This document shows, one piece after another, positions 40,160-49,929 of a stretch of DNA of 64,000 nucleotides. Position numbers and translations under genes: made by a program. The notes below the pieces were generated by a model, which saw nothing but the letters and a program-made list of their open reading frames with translations, did not search any database and had not been told where the DNA came from. How positions within the stretch are numbered: position 1 is the stretch's first letter; each line of letters opens with the position of its first letter. The DNA is from Micrococcus porci (GTDB taxonomy: Bacteria; Actinomycetota; Actinomycetes; Actinomycetales; Micrococcaceae): assembly GCF_020097155.1 (NCBI RefSeq), contig NZ_CP083691.1:2542001-2606000 (forward strand), given 5' to 3'.

Positions 40160-41206
40160 ATGGACACCGCCGCGAACCCCGCCCTCACCACCGACCTGCG
40201 CTCGCCGCGCCGCGTCGCCGGGAAGGACGTGCGCCCGGTCGGCCTCGGGTGCATGAACCTCGTGCACGGCTACTCGGGCTTCCTCTCGGAGCGCGAGGCG
40301 GTCGACCTCGTCGTGGGCGTCCTGGCGGACGGCACGGACCACCTGGACACGGCCACCCTCTACGGCGGCGGGCTCAGCGAGGAGTACGTGGGCAAGGCCC
40401 TGACCCGCGTGGGCGCCGACGTCCGCGACCGAGTGCTGCTGGCCTCCAAGTGCGGCCTGTCGCGCGACGCGGACCGCCCGATCGACGGTCGGCCGGAGAC
40501 CCTGCGCGCGCAGGTGGATGCCTCCCTGCGGCGCCTCGGCCAGGACCGCATCGACCTCTATTACCTGCACCGCCTCGACCCCCGGGTGCCGGTCGAGGAG
40601 TCCGTCGGCGCGCTCGCGGAGGCCGTGGCCGCCGGCAAGATCGGGGCGATCGGCCTCTCAGAGGTCTCGGGCGCCACGCTCGACCGCGCGGCGACCGAGC
40701 ACCCCGTCGCGGCCGTCCAGAACGAGTACTCGCTGGCCACCCGCAACCCCGAGTGGGGCCTGCTGGAGGCCTGCCGCCGCCACGGCGCCGCCCTGGTCGC
40801 GTTCTCCCCCGTGTGCCGCGGCCTGCTGACGGACGCCCCGCCCGTCGTCGCCGACCTGCCCGACGGCGACATGCGCCATGCCATGCCCCGCTTCCAGGGC
40901 CCGGCCTGGGAGGCGAACCTGCGGCTGCGGGAGGAGTTCGCCTCCGAGGCGGCCCGGCTCGGCGTGCCCGCCGCCTCCCTCGCGGTGGCGTGGGTGCTCG
41001 CCCAGGGCGCGGACGTCGTCGCGATCCCGGGGACCACGGACCCGGCCCACTGGCGGGAGGACCGCGGGGCAGAGGAGGTGTCCCTCACGCTCGAGGACCT
41101 CGCCCGGCTGGACGCGCTCGTCAATCACGCCACCGTCCAGGGCCGGCGCTACAGCGACGCCCAGCAGGCCAGCGTGGACACGGAGGACGCGCCGCAGCAG
41201 GGCTGA
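40160..41206 (+). CDS. Aldo/keto reductase family oxidoreductase
   Basis: 348 aa (beta/alpha)8 NADPH-dependent reductase. Seen: VRPVGLGCMNLVHGYSG at the first strand, catalytic Asp and Tyr in DHLDTATLYGGGLSEEYVG, catalytic Lys in LASKCGL, and the His of YLHRLDP. The NADPH-binding end includes AIPGTTDPAHWRE. The closest look is to the yakC/AKR13-type enzymes. The start ATG 40160 is placed by the upstream -10 hexamer; upstream codons in frame lie inside the glycosyltransferase gene. Substrate unknown. Confidence 0.9.
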   Translation: MDTAANPALTTDLRSPRRVAGKDVRPVGLGCMNLVHGYSGFLSEREAVDLVVGVLADGTDHLDTATLYGGGLSEEYVGKALTRVGADVRDRVLLASKCGLSRDADRPIDGRPETLRAQVDASLRRLGQDRIDLYYLHRLDPRVPVEESVGALAEAVAAGKIGAIGLSEVSGATLDRAATEHPVAAVQNEYSLATRNPEWGLLEACRRHGAALVAFSPVCRGLLTDAPPVVADLPDGDMRHAMPRFQGPAWEANLRLREEFASEAARLGVPAASLAVAWVLAQGADVVAIPGTTDPAHWREDRGAEEVSLTLEDLARLDALVNHATVQGRRYSDAQQASVDTEDAPQQG

Positions 41207-42736
<1,530 letters not shown>

Positions 42737-42750
42737 GCCGACGGTACTGA

Positions 42751-42800
42751 CACGGGGGCGCTCCCTCCGCCGCTCCAGCGGCCGAGGGAGCGCCCCCGTG
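42751..42800. terminator. Bidirectional hairpin between gdhA and the thioesterase gene
   Basis: CACGGGGGCGCTCCCTC pairs perfectly (17 bp) with GAGGGAGCGCCCCCGTG; the 16-nt loop contains a CCGCT/AGCGG mini-stem. Convergent stops lie at 42736 and 42827. Confidence 0.8.
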
Positions 42801-42826
42801 ACGTCCCAGCCCTGCGGCGTTCCGGC

Positions 42827-43306
42827 TCAGCCGGCCAGGGCCGCCCGCTGCTCGGCGGTCAGCCGCACGGGGCGGCCCGAGGCGCCGTCCACGAACACCA
42901 TCACGGAGCGGGCCGTGACGCAGAGGGTGCCGTCCACGCCGTCGTAGAGCTCGTAGGCGACCTCCACGGACACCGCCTTCACGGCCGCCACCCCCACGCG
43001 CACGCGCAGCGGCACGGGCCGGTACGGCATCTGCGCCCGGTACTTCACGGTGTGCTCGGACACGAACGTCCGCACGCCCTCCGGCACGCCCTCGAGCAGG
43101 TCGACGGGCGGGGCCCCTCCTCCGCCGGCGCCGGTGTTCGCGGGCACGCCGAACACGGCGACGCGGGCCTCCTCCAGCAGCTGCACCACGGCGATGTTGT
43201 TGATGTGCCCGTAGGCGTCCATGTCCGCCCAGCGCAGCGGCACCGACACCTCCACCCAGCGCCCGGCGCCGTCTCGGGCGGCGGACGACGTCGTCGTCTC
43301 CGTCAT
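42827..43306 (-). CDS. Acyl-CoA thioesterase, 4HBT hotdog fold
   Basis: 159 aa single hotdog domain. The active-site Asp lies in RWADMDAYGHINNIAVVQLLEE, the family signature (D-x-Y-GHINN), and FVSEHTVKYRAQMPYRP follows on the next strand. Typical of YbgC/FadM-like thioesterases of 130-160 aa. The start is ATG 43306, with GGAGGGAG upstream. It lies 33 bp downstream of nothing on its strand except the App1-like gene further 3', with which it may share a transcript. Substrate unknown. Confidence 0.88.
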   Translation of the reverse strand: MTETTTSSAARDGAGRWVEVSVPLRWADMDAYGHINNIAVVQLLEEARVAVFGVPANTGAGGGGAPPVDLLEGVPEGVRTFVSEHTVKYRAQMPYRPVPLRVRVGVAAVKAVSVEVAYELYDGVDGTLCVTARSVMVFVDGASGRPVRLTAEQRAALAG

Positions 43307-43339
43307 GCGCGCTCCCTCCGTCCTTCCGGCGCGGCCGGC

Positions 43340-44599
43340 TCAGTCCTGCGCGGAGACGTCGACGTCCCGGGCCTCGTCCTGGTCGGCGCGGCCGCCGTGG
43401 ACCCCGTGCTCGTCGCCGTCGCGGCCGGCCGCGGAGGCCTCGTCCTCGCCGAGGATGTCCTCGAGCCAGCCCTCCGGGTGCACATCCACGAAGTCCACGG
43501 GCAGGATGCCGAGGTCCTCGAGCTGGTTGGAGAGGGCGGCGCCGTCGGGCCCGTAGCACCACGGGATGCCGGGCGTGGAGTGGCGCGTGGCCTCCGCACG
43601 GCCCCCCGCGAGCAGCGCCTCGGACGGGGTGAGCTGGCGGATGACGATCGCCTTGACCTTGTCCGGGTGCTTGGTGGCGAAGTCGGCGTAGATCTCGGGG
43701 TCGTGCTGGCCGTCGTCGCCCACGAGGATCCACTGCAGGTCCGGGAACTGCTGCGCCAGGCGCTCGAGCTGGGTGACCTTGTGCTCCTGGCCGGAGCGGA
43801 ACCAGCGGTCCTTCGTGGGGCCCCAGCTGGTGAGCAGCAGAGCGCCCAGCGGGTACAGGTTGCGGCCCAGGAAGCGGGTCAGGGTCTGCGCCACGTTCCA
43901 CGCGCCGGTGGAGAGGTAGAGGACCGGCGCCATCGGCTCGGCGGCGGCGATGCGGCGCAGGAGCACGGCCATGCCGGGGGTGGGCGTGCGGGCGTGCTCG
44001 TCGATCACGAACGAGTTCCACGCGGCCAGCAGCGGGCGCGGCAGAGAGGTCACCACGACGGTGTCGTCGATGTCGGAGACCAAGCCGACCTTCGCGTCCG
44101 GGGAGGCGATGTAGAGGTCCGTGGTGACCTCCTCCTCGTCGCCCACGCGCAGGACGGCGGTGCGCCAGCCCGGCTCGAGCTCCACGTCCAGGACGACGTC
44201 GACCACGCCCATCCGATCCGCGCGCACCGTGGTGACGAGGTCGCCCACCTCCACCTCGACCTCGGCGTAGGCCATGGGCGGGGCGACGAAGTTGCGCCAG
44301 CCGTGCACGCCGTCGGCGACGACCTTGGACAGACGGCGGCCGTTGAGGAAGTCCTCGTCCTTGGCCAGGACCACCCGGGAGAGCACGCGCACCCATGAGG
44401 TGGTGCCGTAGCCGGTGAACGCCATGACCGTCGGCACGAAGCCGCGGCGCAGGGCCCGGGAGCGGTGCCAGCGGTTCCACTGCTCCTGCAGGTGCGTGGC
44501 GACGTTCTCCGCGGGGGTCGGACCGCCCGCGGCGGCCAGGCGCTGGCGGCGGGCAGGGTCGTTCTGGGCGGCGATGGAGGCGGACTCGGATGCGGGCAT
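43340..44599 (-). CDS. App1-like phosphatidate phosphatase (DUF2183, HAD-type)
   Basis: 419 aa. The catalytic motif is SDIDDTVVVTS (about residue 186), the DxDxT/V nucleophile loop of the DUF2183 family that includes yeast App1 phosphatidate phosphatase. LYLSTGAWNVAQTLTRFL and ILVGDDGQHDPEIYADFA supply the remaining HAD-like motifs. The N-terminal about 170 residues form a beta-rich domain with no clear signal peptide, and the C-terminus is an acidic disordered tail of about 40 residues. The start is ATG 44599, with AATACT exactly 6 nt upstream, so it may be leaderless. A lipid-phosphate substrate is inferred from the family only. Confidence 0.86.
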   Translation of the reverse strand: MPASESASIAAQNDPARRQRLAAAGGPTPAENVATHLQEQWNRWHRSRALRRGFVPTVMAFTGYGTTSWVRVLSRVVLAKDEDFLNGRRLSKVVADGVHGWRNFVAPPMAYAEVEVEVGDLVTTVRADRMGVVDVVLDVELEPGWRTAVLRVGDEEEVTTDLYIASPDAKVGLVSDIDDTVVVTSLPRPLLAAWNSFVIDEHARTPTPGMAVLLRRIAAAEPMAPVLYLSTGAWNVAQTLTRFLGRNLYPLGALLLTSWGPTKDRWFRSGQEHKVTQLERLAQQFPDLQWILVGDDGQHDPEIYADFATKHPDKVKAIVIRQLTPSEALLAGGRAEATRHSTPGIPWCYGPDGAALSNQLEDLGILPVDFVDVHPEGWLEDILGEDEASAAGRDGDEHGVHGGRADQDEARDVDVSAQD

Positions 44600-44605
44600 G
44601 GGACC

Positions 44606-44611
44606 AGTATT
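44606..44611 (-). promoter_or_regulatory. Possible -10 hexamer AATACT, leaderless promoter of the App1-like gene
   Basis: AATACT on the minus strand, 6 nt (GGTCCC), ATG 44599. It differs from the TAnnnT pattern at the first base. Confidence 0.42.
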
Positions 44612-44625
44612 CCGCACGGGCCCGG

Positions 44626-46554
44626 TCACTCGCCGAGGACGACCTTCTCGGCGCTGGCGGGGCGCCCGGCCGGGAAGGCGGCGGTCAGCGCGGCGGCCAT
44701 GCTGCGGGCCTTGGCCACGGCGCCGGCCTCGGTGTTGTGGTTCGCGTCGTCGGAGAGGTACCAGTCCGGGTGCGAGCGGGACTCCCGGGCCCAGTCGTGC
44801 ACCCGGAGGTCGGGGTGGCGGGCGGTGGCGTCCACGAGCGCGCGGGTGAACCGCTCGGCCCCGGCGGGCTCGTAGTAGGGGCGGCTGCTCCACGGCATGA
44901 TCGCCGGTCCCACCCAGAGCACGGGGCGGCCGTCGGCGGCGTCGACCACGGCGTCGATGCGGGCGGCGGCCTGGTCCCAGGCGTCGTCCTTGGTCATCGT
45001 GGCGGCGTCGTTGAGGCCCACGTTCACGACGACGCAGCCCCCGGCGTCGAGGCGGCTGACGCCGGCGGCGACGGCCTCGGGGGCGTTGAGGTCCGCGGAC
45101 CCGTCGATGTGCTCGCGGGTGGAGCGACCGCCGGCGATGTCCTCGACGACCGTCTCGACGCCCACGGCCTCGTAGCGGCCGGTGATCCGCTGGGCCGGGT
45201 CGGCGATCCTGGTGCGGTCGGTGTTGCCCGAGGCCAGGGAGGTGGAGTCCCCCACGTGGAGCACGGACGTGCAGGAGGTGCGCCCGTCCAGGGCGGGGTG
45301 TGCCACCGCGTCGCCCGCGGGGGCCGCCGGCTCCTGCGCCGCGATCTCCTGCGCGGAGGTCTGCGGCAGGGCGGCGGTGAGGACGAGCGCACCGGACGCG
45401 AGGACCGCCACCGCGCCCACCCCGAGGACGCCACGCGCCCGGGCGAGGGCGGCGACCAGGCCGTGCCGCCGGATCGGGTCCTCGACGAGCCGCCAGGACA
45501 GGGCGGCCAGCACGAGGGTGAGGGCCACGATCAGCAGGCCCCGCAGGACTGGCTGCCCGAAGAGCACGCGGTCCGGCAGGAACGCGACCACGGGCATGTG
45601 CCACAGGTAGATGCCGTAGCTGCGGGCGCCGATCCACTGCAGCGGAGGGATGCCGAGGACGCGCGCGACCCACGAGCCGGGGTGGACGAGCGGGAGCAGG
45701 GCGGCGCAGGTGGCCACGGTGAGCGCGGCGAGGCCCCAGGTGTAGAGGGCGGCGTCCTCCTGACCCGTGGTCGCGGAGAGGGCCAGGACCCCGGCCAGGC
45801 CGAGCACGCCCACGAGGTCCACGACGACGCGGCTCGCCCGTCCGGTCAGCCGGGCGACCCGGTCCGGCCGCCAGAGGAAGGCCAGGACGGCGCCCCAGAG
45901 CAGGCCGCCGGCGCGGGTGTCGGTGCCCTCGTATGCGCGGGTGGAGTCGCCGGCGGGGTCCGCGAACACCGCCAGCAGCACGAACGAGACGGCGCCCAGG
46001 ACGAGGGTCGCCGCCGCGAGGACGCGCCGCCGCGCGTCGGGGCCCAGCCGCCGGGTGAGGGCCAGCAGGCCCAGCAGCACCAGCGGCCAGACGAGGTAGA
46101 ACTGCTCCTCCACCGCCAGGGACCACAGGTGGTCGAGCGGGCCGGCGCCCTCGGCCTGGTCGAAGTAGCTGCGGCCGCTGAGGATCGTGTGCCAGTTGGC
46201 CACGTAGAGGAGGGCGGCCACGGACTGGCCAAGCCGCGCGCCGAGCAGGTCCGGGGAGACGAGCGCGGTGGCCGCGAGCACGGCGATCAGCACCAGGACC
46301 ACGGCCGGCAGGAGACGGCGGAAGCGGCGGATCCAGAAGTTCTTCAGGTCCAGGTCCCCGTGACGCTCGTGCCGGCGCAGCAGCAGGGAGGTGATGAGGT
46401 AGCCGGAGAGCGTGAAGAACACGCCGACGCCCAGGAGGCCGCCGTCCGTGCCCGGGACGCCGAGATGATAGGCCACCACCAGGCCCACGGCCAGGGCGCG
46501 CAGCCCGTCCAGCCCGGGGAAGTAGGAGGCCTTGGTGTCGACGGGGCGGGGCAC
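44626..46554 (-). CDS. OafA-like acyltransferase-3 membrane protein with SGNH domain
   Basis: 642 aa. The N-terminal about 380 residues are an acyltransferase-3 domain with about 10 helices: FPGLDGLRALAVGLVVAYHL (catalytic His), FFTLSGYLITSLLLRRH, HLWSLAVEEQFYLVWPLVLL. An extra helix leads to an extracellular SGNH hydrolase-like domain (about 440-642): HVGDSTSLASG (Ser), VNVGLNDA, and SDDANHN (Asp-x-x-His). This two-domain form O-acetylates cell-surface polymers such as peptidoglycan, teichuronic acid or capsule in related proteins. The start is GTG 46554, after GGAG. TAGACT at 46622-46617 is its likely -10. Confidence 0.9.
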   Translation of the reverse strand: MPRPVDTKASYFPGLDGLRALAVGLVVAYHLGVPGTDGGLLGVGVFFTLSGYLITSLLLRRHERHGDLDLKNFWIRRFRRLLPAVVLVLIAVLAATALVSPDLLGARLGQSVAALLYVANWHTILSGRSYFDQAEGAGPLDHLWSLAVEEQFYLVWPLVLLGLLALTRRLGPDARRRVLAAATLVLGAVSFVLLAVFADPAGDSTRAYEGTDTRAGGLLWGAVLAFLWRPDRVARLTGRASRVVVDLVGVLGLAGVLALSATTGQEDAALYTWGLAALTVATCAALLPLVHPGSWVARVLGIPPLQWIGARSYGIYLWHMPVVAFLPDRVLFGQPVLRGLLIVALTLVLAALSWRLVEDPIRRHGLVAALARARGVLGVGAVAVLASGALVLTAALPQTSAQEIAAQEPAAPAGDAVAHPALDGRTSCTSVLHVGDSTSLASGNTDRTRIADPAQRITGRYEAVGVETVVEDIAGGRSTREHIDGSADLNAPEAVAAGVSRLDAGGCVVVNVGLNDAATMTKDDAWDQAAARIDAVVDAADGRPVLWVGPAIMPWSSRPYYEPAGAERFTRALVDATARHPDLRVHDWARESRSHPDWYLSDDANHNTEAGAVAKARSMAAALTAAFPAGRPASAEKVVLGE

Positions 46555-46616
46555 GGGCGATCTCCGTTCGCAGGGCGCCGGGCGTCCACGGGCGCGAGGG
46601 GTGAGGGGACCGCTCG

Positions 46617-46622
46617 AGTCTA
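46617..46622 (-). promoter_or_regulatory. Candidate -10 hexamer TAGACT of the OafA-like gene
   Basis: TAGACT on the minus strand gives a leader of about 56 nt before GTG 46554. It faces the TAGCCT hexamer of the divergent gene 44 bp away. Confidence 0.5.
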
Positions 46623-46665
46623 ACGGGGGCGGCACAGGTCCAACGGCGACGGGACGGAGGCGTCG

Positions 46666-46671
46666 TAGCCT
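46666..46671 (+). promoter_or_regulatory. -10 hexamer TAGCCT, leaderless promoter of the IMPase-family gene
   Basis: TAGCCT, 6 nt (GGCCCC), ATG 46678. Confidence 0.65.
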
Positions 46672-46677
46672 GGCCCC

Positions 46678-47577
46678 ATGGTCTCCTCCGATTCCGGCCC
46701 CCGCTCCGCGGCCGGCTCGCCCCTCGCCCCCTCCCCGGCGCGGCTGCGCGCGATCGGCCTGGAGGCGGCCCGCGCGGTGGCCCCGGCGCTGGCCGCCGCG
46801 TTCCGCACCCCCGACGCCGCGGCCGCCACCAAGCGGAACCACCACGACCTCGTCACGGCGCACGACCGCGCCACCGAGGAGGCCCTGGTCGCCACGCTCA
46901 CCGCGGCCGTGCCGGGCAGCGCCGTGCTCGGCGAGGAGACGGGGGTGACGGCGCCGCCCGCCGACGCGGGCGTCCCGCGGGTGCGCTGGATCGTCGACCC
47001 GATCGACGGCACCTCGAACTTCTCGCACGGCTTCGACCTGTTCTCCGTGTCGATCGCGGCGGAGGTGGACGGCGAGGTGGTGGCCGGCGTCGTGCTGGCC
47101 CCGGCGGCGGGCCTGGAGTTCTCCGCGGACGACGCCGGCGCCTGGCTGGGCGAGGCGCCACTGCCCCTGCGCGCCGCACCGGACGGGGGCGAACGGGCGC
47201 TGAACATCGTGACGTCCTACCCGGCCGCCGAGGCCCTGGCGCGGGAGGGCGAGGCCGCGCTGCGCCGGTTCGCGCAGCTCGTGGACGCCCACGCCACGGT
47301 CCGCCGCACCGTGTCCGGGGCGCTCGAGCTCGCCTTCGTGGCGGCCGGCTGGGCGGACGTGACCCTGGCCGTGGACACGCACCCCTGGGACGTGGCCGCC
47401 GGCCAGCTGCTGGTCGCCCGTGCCGGCGGCACCCTCGTCGCCGCCGACGACGCCGGCCCCGCCCCCGCCCTGGTGCCCCACCTGGCCCCGCACCTGCTGG
47501 CCGTGGGCCCGGGCCGCAGGGCCCCCACCGCCCGGGCCGTGCTGGCAGGCCTGGTGGCGGACCGCGCCGCGGAGTGA
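46678..47577 (+). CDS. Inositol-monophosphatase family phosphatase
   Basis: 299 aa Mg-dependent sugar-phosphatase fold. Metal-binding motifs: LGEETG (Glu, about residue 82), WIVDPIDGTSNFSHG (Asp-x-x-Asp-Gly-Thr) and WDVAAGQLLVARAGG near the C-terminus. It could be an inositol monophosphatase, a histidinol-phosphatase (HisN type) or a CysQ-like enzyme; no other gene in the cluster decides between them. Leaderless start at 46678. The next gene begins 45 bp downstream. Confidence 0.9.
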   Translation: MVSSDSGPRSAAGSPLAPSPARLRAIGLEAARAVAPALAAAFRTPDAAAATKRNHHDLVTAHDRATEEALVATLTAAVPGSAVLGEETGVTAPPADAGVPRVRWIVDPIDGTSNFSHGFDLFSVSIAAEVDGEVVAGVVLAPAAGLEFSADDAGAWLGEAPLPLRAAPDGGERALNIVTSYPAAEALAREGEAALRRFAQLVDAHATVRRTVSGALELAFVAAGWADVTLAVDTHPWDVAAGQLLVARAGGTLVAADDAGPAPALVPHLAPHLLAVGPGRRAPTARAVLAGLVADRAAE

Positions 47578-47621
47578 GAATGAGCGGACCAACCGTCCGA
47601 CGACGAACCGGGAGGCCCCCG

Positions 47622-48128
47622 ATGACCGAGCACACCACCCCCTCCATGCAGCGCCCGGACCCCGCGGTCGGCCCCGGTTCGATGTTCCCCCATCCGGAGG
47701 GCGAGCCCGTCCTGAAGCTCACGGACGAGCAGATCTGGAAGCTGATGCGCGGCGTCCGCCACGCCCGCCTGGGCCTGGCCGTGGGCGGCGAGCCGGACAT
47801 CGTGCCGGTCAACGTCCGCGCCGTCGACGGCGTCGTGTGGTTCCGCACCGCCCCCGGCTCCAAGCTGGCCGAGCTCACCGTCAACCCCCGCGTGGTGGTG
47901 CAGGCGGACGGCATCCTCTCCGACCAGGCCTGGTCCGTGCTGCTGCACGGCACCGCCCGCCGCGCGGACACGGCCGAGGAGATCGCCGAGGCCGAGTCCA
48001 TGGGCATCCGGCCGTGGGTCCCCACCATCAAGGACTTCTACGTGAAGGTCGAGGTGGACTCCGCCACCGGCCGCCACTTCCTCCTGGGGGAGCAGCCGGA
48101 GCGCGACGGCGCCGAGCCGACCGACTGA
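47622..48128 (+). CDS. Pyridoxamine-5'-phosphate-oxidase-family flavin-binding protein
   Basis: 168 aa split-barrel FMN-binding fold. Seen: LTDEQIWKLMRGVRHARLGLAV, then IVPVNVRAVDGVVWFRTA and KLAELTVNPRVVVQADG, the classical strand pattern of small PNPOx-like proteins. The start is ATG 47622, with GGAGG 7 nt upstream; the frame extends to GTG 47574, which overlaps the upstream stop. It follows the IMPase-family gene and is probably co-transcribed. Substrate or F420/FMN preference not decidable. Confidence 0.82.
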   Translation: MTEHTTPSMQRPDPAVGPGSMFPHPEGEPVLKLTDEQIWKLMRGVRHARLGLAVGGEPDIVPVNVRAVDGVVWFRTAPGSKLAELTVNPRVVVQADGILSDQAWSVLLHGTARRADTAEEIAEAESMGIRPWVPTIKDFYVKVEVDSATGRHFLLGEQPERDGAEPTD

Positions 48129-48160
48129 GTCTCACCACCTCCCTTGGCGGGCCCGCTGCG

Positions 48161-49897
48161 TCAGGCGACGTCCTCCGCGAGCGCCCGCCCGGCGGTCCGG
48201 CCGCTGAACAGGCAGCCGCCCAGGAACGTTCCCTCCAGGGCGCGGAAGCCGTGCATGCCGCCCCCGCCGAAGCCGGCGGCCTCACCGGCGGCGTAGAGGC
48301 CCGGGACGGGCCCGCCGAGCTCGTCGAGCACGCGCCCGCGCAGGTCGGTGTGCAGCCCGCCCAGGGTCTTGCGCGTCAGGGTGCGCAGGCGCACGGCGAT
48401 CAGCGGCCCGGCCGCGGGGTCGGTGAGCCGGTGCGGGGCGGCGGTGCGGATCAGCCGGTCCCCCAGGTACTGGCGGGCGCGGCGCACCGCGTCCAGCTGG
48501 GGGTCCACGCCGGCGCGCGCCGCCCCGTCCTCGTGCTCGGCCACCGCCTGCCGCACGGCGTGCAGCTCGACGCGCGGGCCGCCCCCGCCGGTGCGGTCCT
48601 GCAGCTCGTTCATCTGGTCGACGAGCTCCTCCACGGTGGCGGCCTGGACGAAGTCCTCGCCGTGGTCCAGGAAGGCGCGCACGGGGGCGGGCACCCCCTG
48701 CGTGGCGCGGCCCAGCACGTGTCCGAGGGACCGCCCGGTGAGGTCCGGGTTCTGCTCGGAGCCGGAGAGGGCGAACTCCCTGCCGATGATCCGCTCGTTG
48801 AGCACGAACCACGTGTGGTCCGCCCCCTCGGCGCGGCGTGCCCCGCCGGGGCGACAGATCTCACCGAGGGCGCCGAGGGTGTCGAAGCCGGGCCAGCGCG
48901 GGTGCGGCAGGCGTCGCCCGGCGGCGTCCAGCCACAGGGAGCTCGGCCCGGGGAGGATGCGGATGCCGTGCCCGGGCCACACCGGGTCCCAGTTCGCGAC
49001 CCCCTCGGTGTAGTGCCACATGCGGTCGGGGTGCAGCATGTGCGCCCCGACCGCCCGCGCGGCCGCGACGCCGGAGCCGTCCACGTAGGCGGGGACCCCG
49101 GAGAGCATGCGCTCCGGCGGGGTGCCGAGCCGGTCGGGCCAGGCCGCGCGCACGGCGTCGTGGTCGGCCCCGATGCCGCCGGAGGCGATCAGCACCGCCT
49201 GCGCCCGCACCTCGAACGCCCCCGTGACGGTGCGGCTCGAGGAGGTGCCGCGGGCGCCGTCGTCGTCCGCCAGCCGGTCCCCGCGCACGCCGCACACGGC
49301 CCCGTTCTGCGTGACGAGCTCCGTGACACGGTGCCGGGGCAGGTAGGTGAGCCGTCCGTCGAAGGCAGCCTGCTCGACCACCGCCGCGAACGGCTCCACG
49401 ATGCCCGGCCCCGTGCCCCACGTGATGTGGAAGCGCGGGACCGAGTTGCCGCCGACGCCCGGCGCGGGGACCTTCCGCTCCGCCCAGCCCACCACCGGGA
49501 ACAGCCGATGTCCGCGCTCACGCAGCCAGGCCCGCTTCTCCCCCGCCGCGAAGTGCACGTAGGCCTCGGCCCAGGCGCGCGGCAGGGCGTCGTCCCCGCC
49601 GGTGAACCCCGCGGTCTCCCGCCAGTCCGACCAGGCCAGGTCCACGGAGTCGCGCACGCGCAGACGGCGCTGCTCAGGCGAGTCCACGAGGAACAGCCCG
49701 CCGAAGCTCCACCACGCCTGCCCTCCCAGGTCGGCGGCGCGCTCCTGGTCCACGAGCACCACGGAGCGGCCCGCCTCGAGCAGCTCGCACGCGGCCACCA
49801 GGCCGGCAAGGCCGTGGCCCAGCACGACGACGTCGGCCCGGTGCACGCCTGCGTGGCCGGAGGAGGGGCGGGCTGTGTCGGGGATCACAGAGCTCAT
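48161..49897 (-). CDS. FAD-binding dehydrogenase (KstD / fumarate-reductase-like family)
   Basis: 578 aa flavoprotein of the FAD-binding-2 family. N-terminal FAD site VVVLGHGLAGLVAACELL with VDQE as the ribose-binding acid. The middle domain holds GGNSVPRFHITWGTGPGI. The C-terminal FAD motif is GLYAAGEAAGFGGGGMHG, followed by LEGTFLGGCLFSGRTAG. This pattern is seen in a large group of actinobacterial FAD-dependent dehydrogenases related to 3-ketosteroid dehydrogenases. No signal peptide. The start ATG 49897 is set by TACAGT 6 nt upstream. Substrate unknown. Confidence 0.87.
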   Translation of the reverse strand: MSSVIPDTARPSSGHAGVHRADVVVLGHGLAGLVAACELLEAGRSVVLVDQERAADLGGQAWWSFGGLFLVDSPEQRRLRVRDSVDLAWSDWRETAGFTGGDDALPRAWAEAYVHFAAGEKRAWLRERGHRLFPVVGWAERKVPAPGVGGNSVPRFHITWGTGPGIVEPFAAVVEQAAFDGRLTYLPRHRVTELVTQNGAVCGVRGDRLADDDGARGTSSSRTVTGAFEVRAQAVLIASGGIGADHDAVRAAWPDRLGTPPERMLSGVPAYVDGSGVAAARAVGAHMLHPDRMWHYTEGVANWDPVWPGHGIRILPGPSSLWLDAAGRRLPHPRWPGFDTLGALGEICRPGGARRAEGADHTWFVLNERIIGREFALSGSEQNPDLTGRSLGHVLGRATQGVPAPVRAFLDHGEDFVQAATVEELVDQMNELQDRTGGGGPRVELHAVRQAVAEHEDGAARAGVDPQLDAVRRARQYLGDRLIRTAAPHRLTDPAAGPLIAVRLRTLTRKTLGGLHTDLRGRVLDELGGPVPGLYAAGEAAGFGGGGMHGFRALEGTFLGGCLFSGRTAGRALAEDVA

Positions 49898-49903
49898 GGC
49901 GCC

Positions 49904-49909
49904 ACTGTA
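49904..49909 (-). promoter_or_regulatory. -10 hexamer TACAGT, leaderless promoter of the FAD-dehydrogenase gene
   Basis: TACAGT on the minus strand, 6 nt (GGCGCC), then ATG 49897. Confidence 0.63.
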
Positions 49910-49929
49910 CGGACTCGCACCCGCCGGAC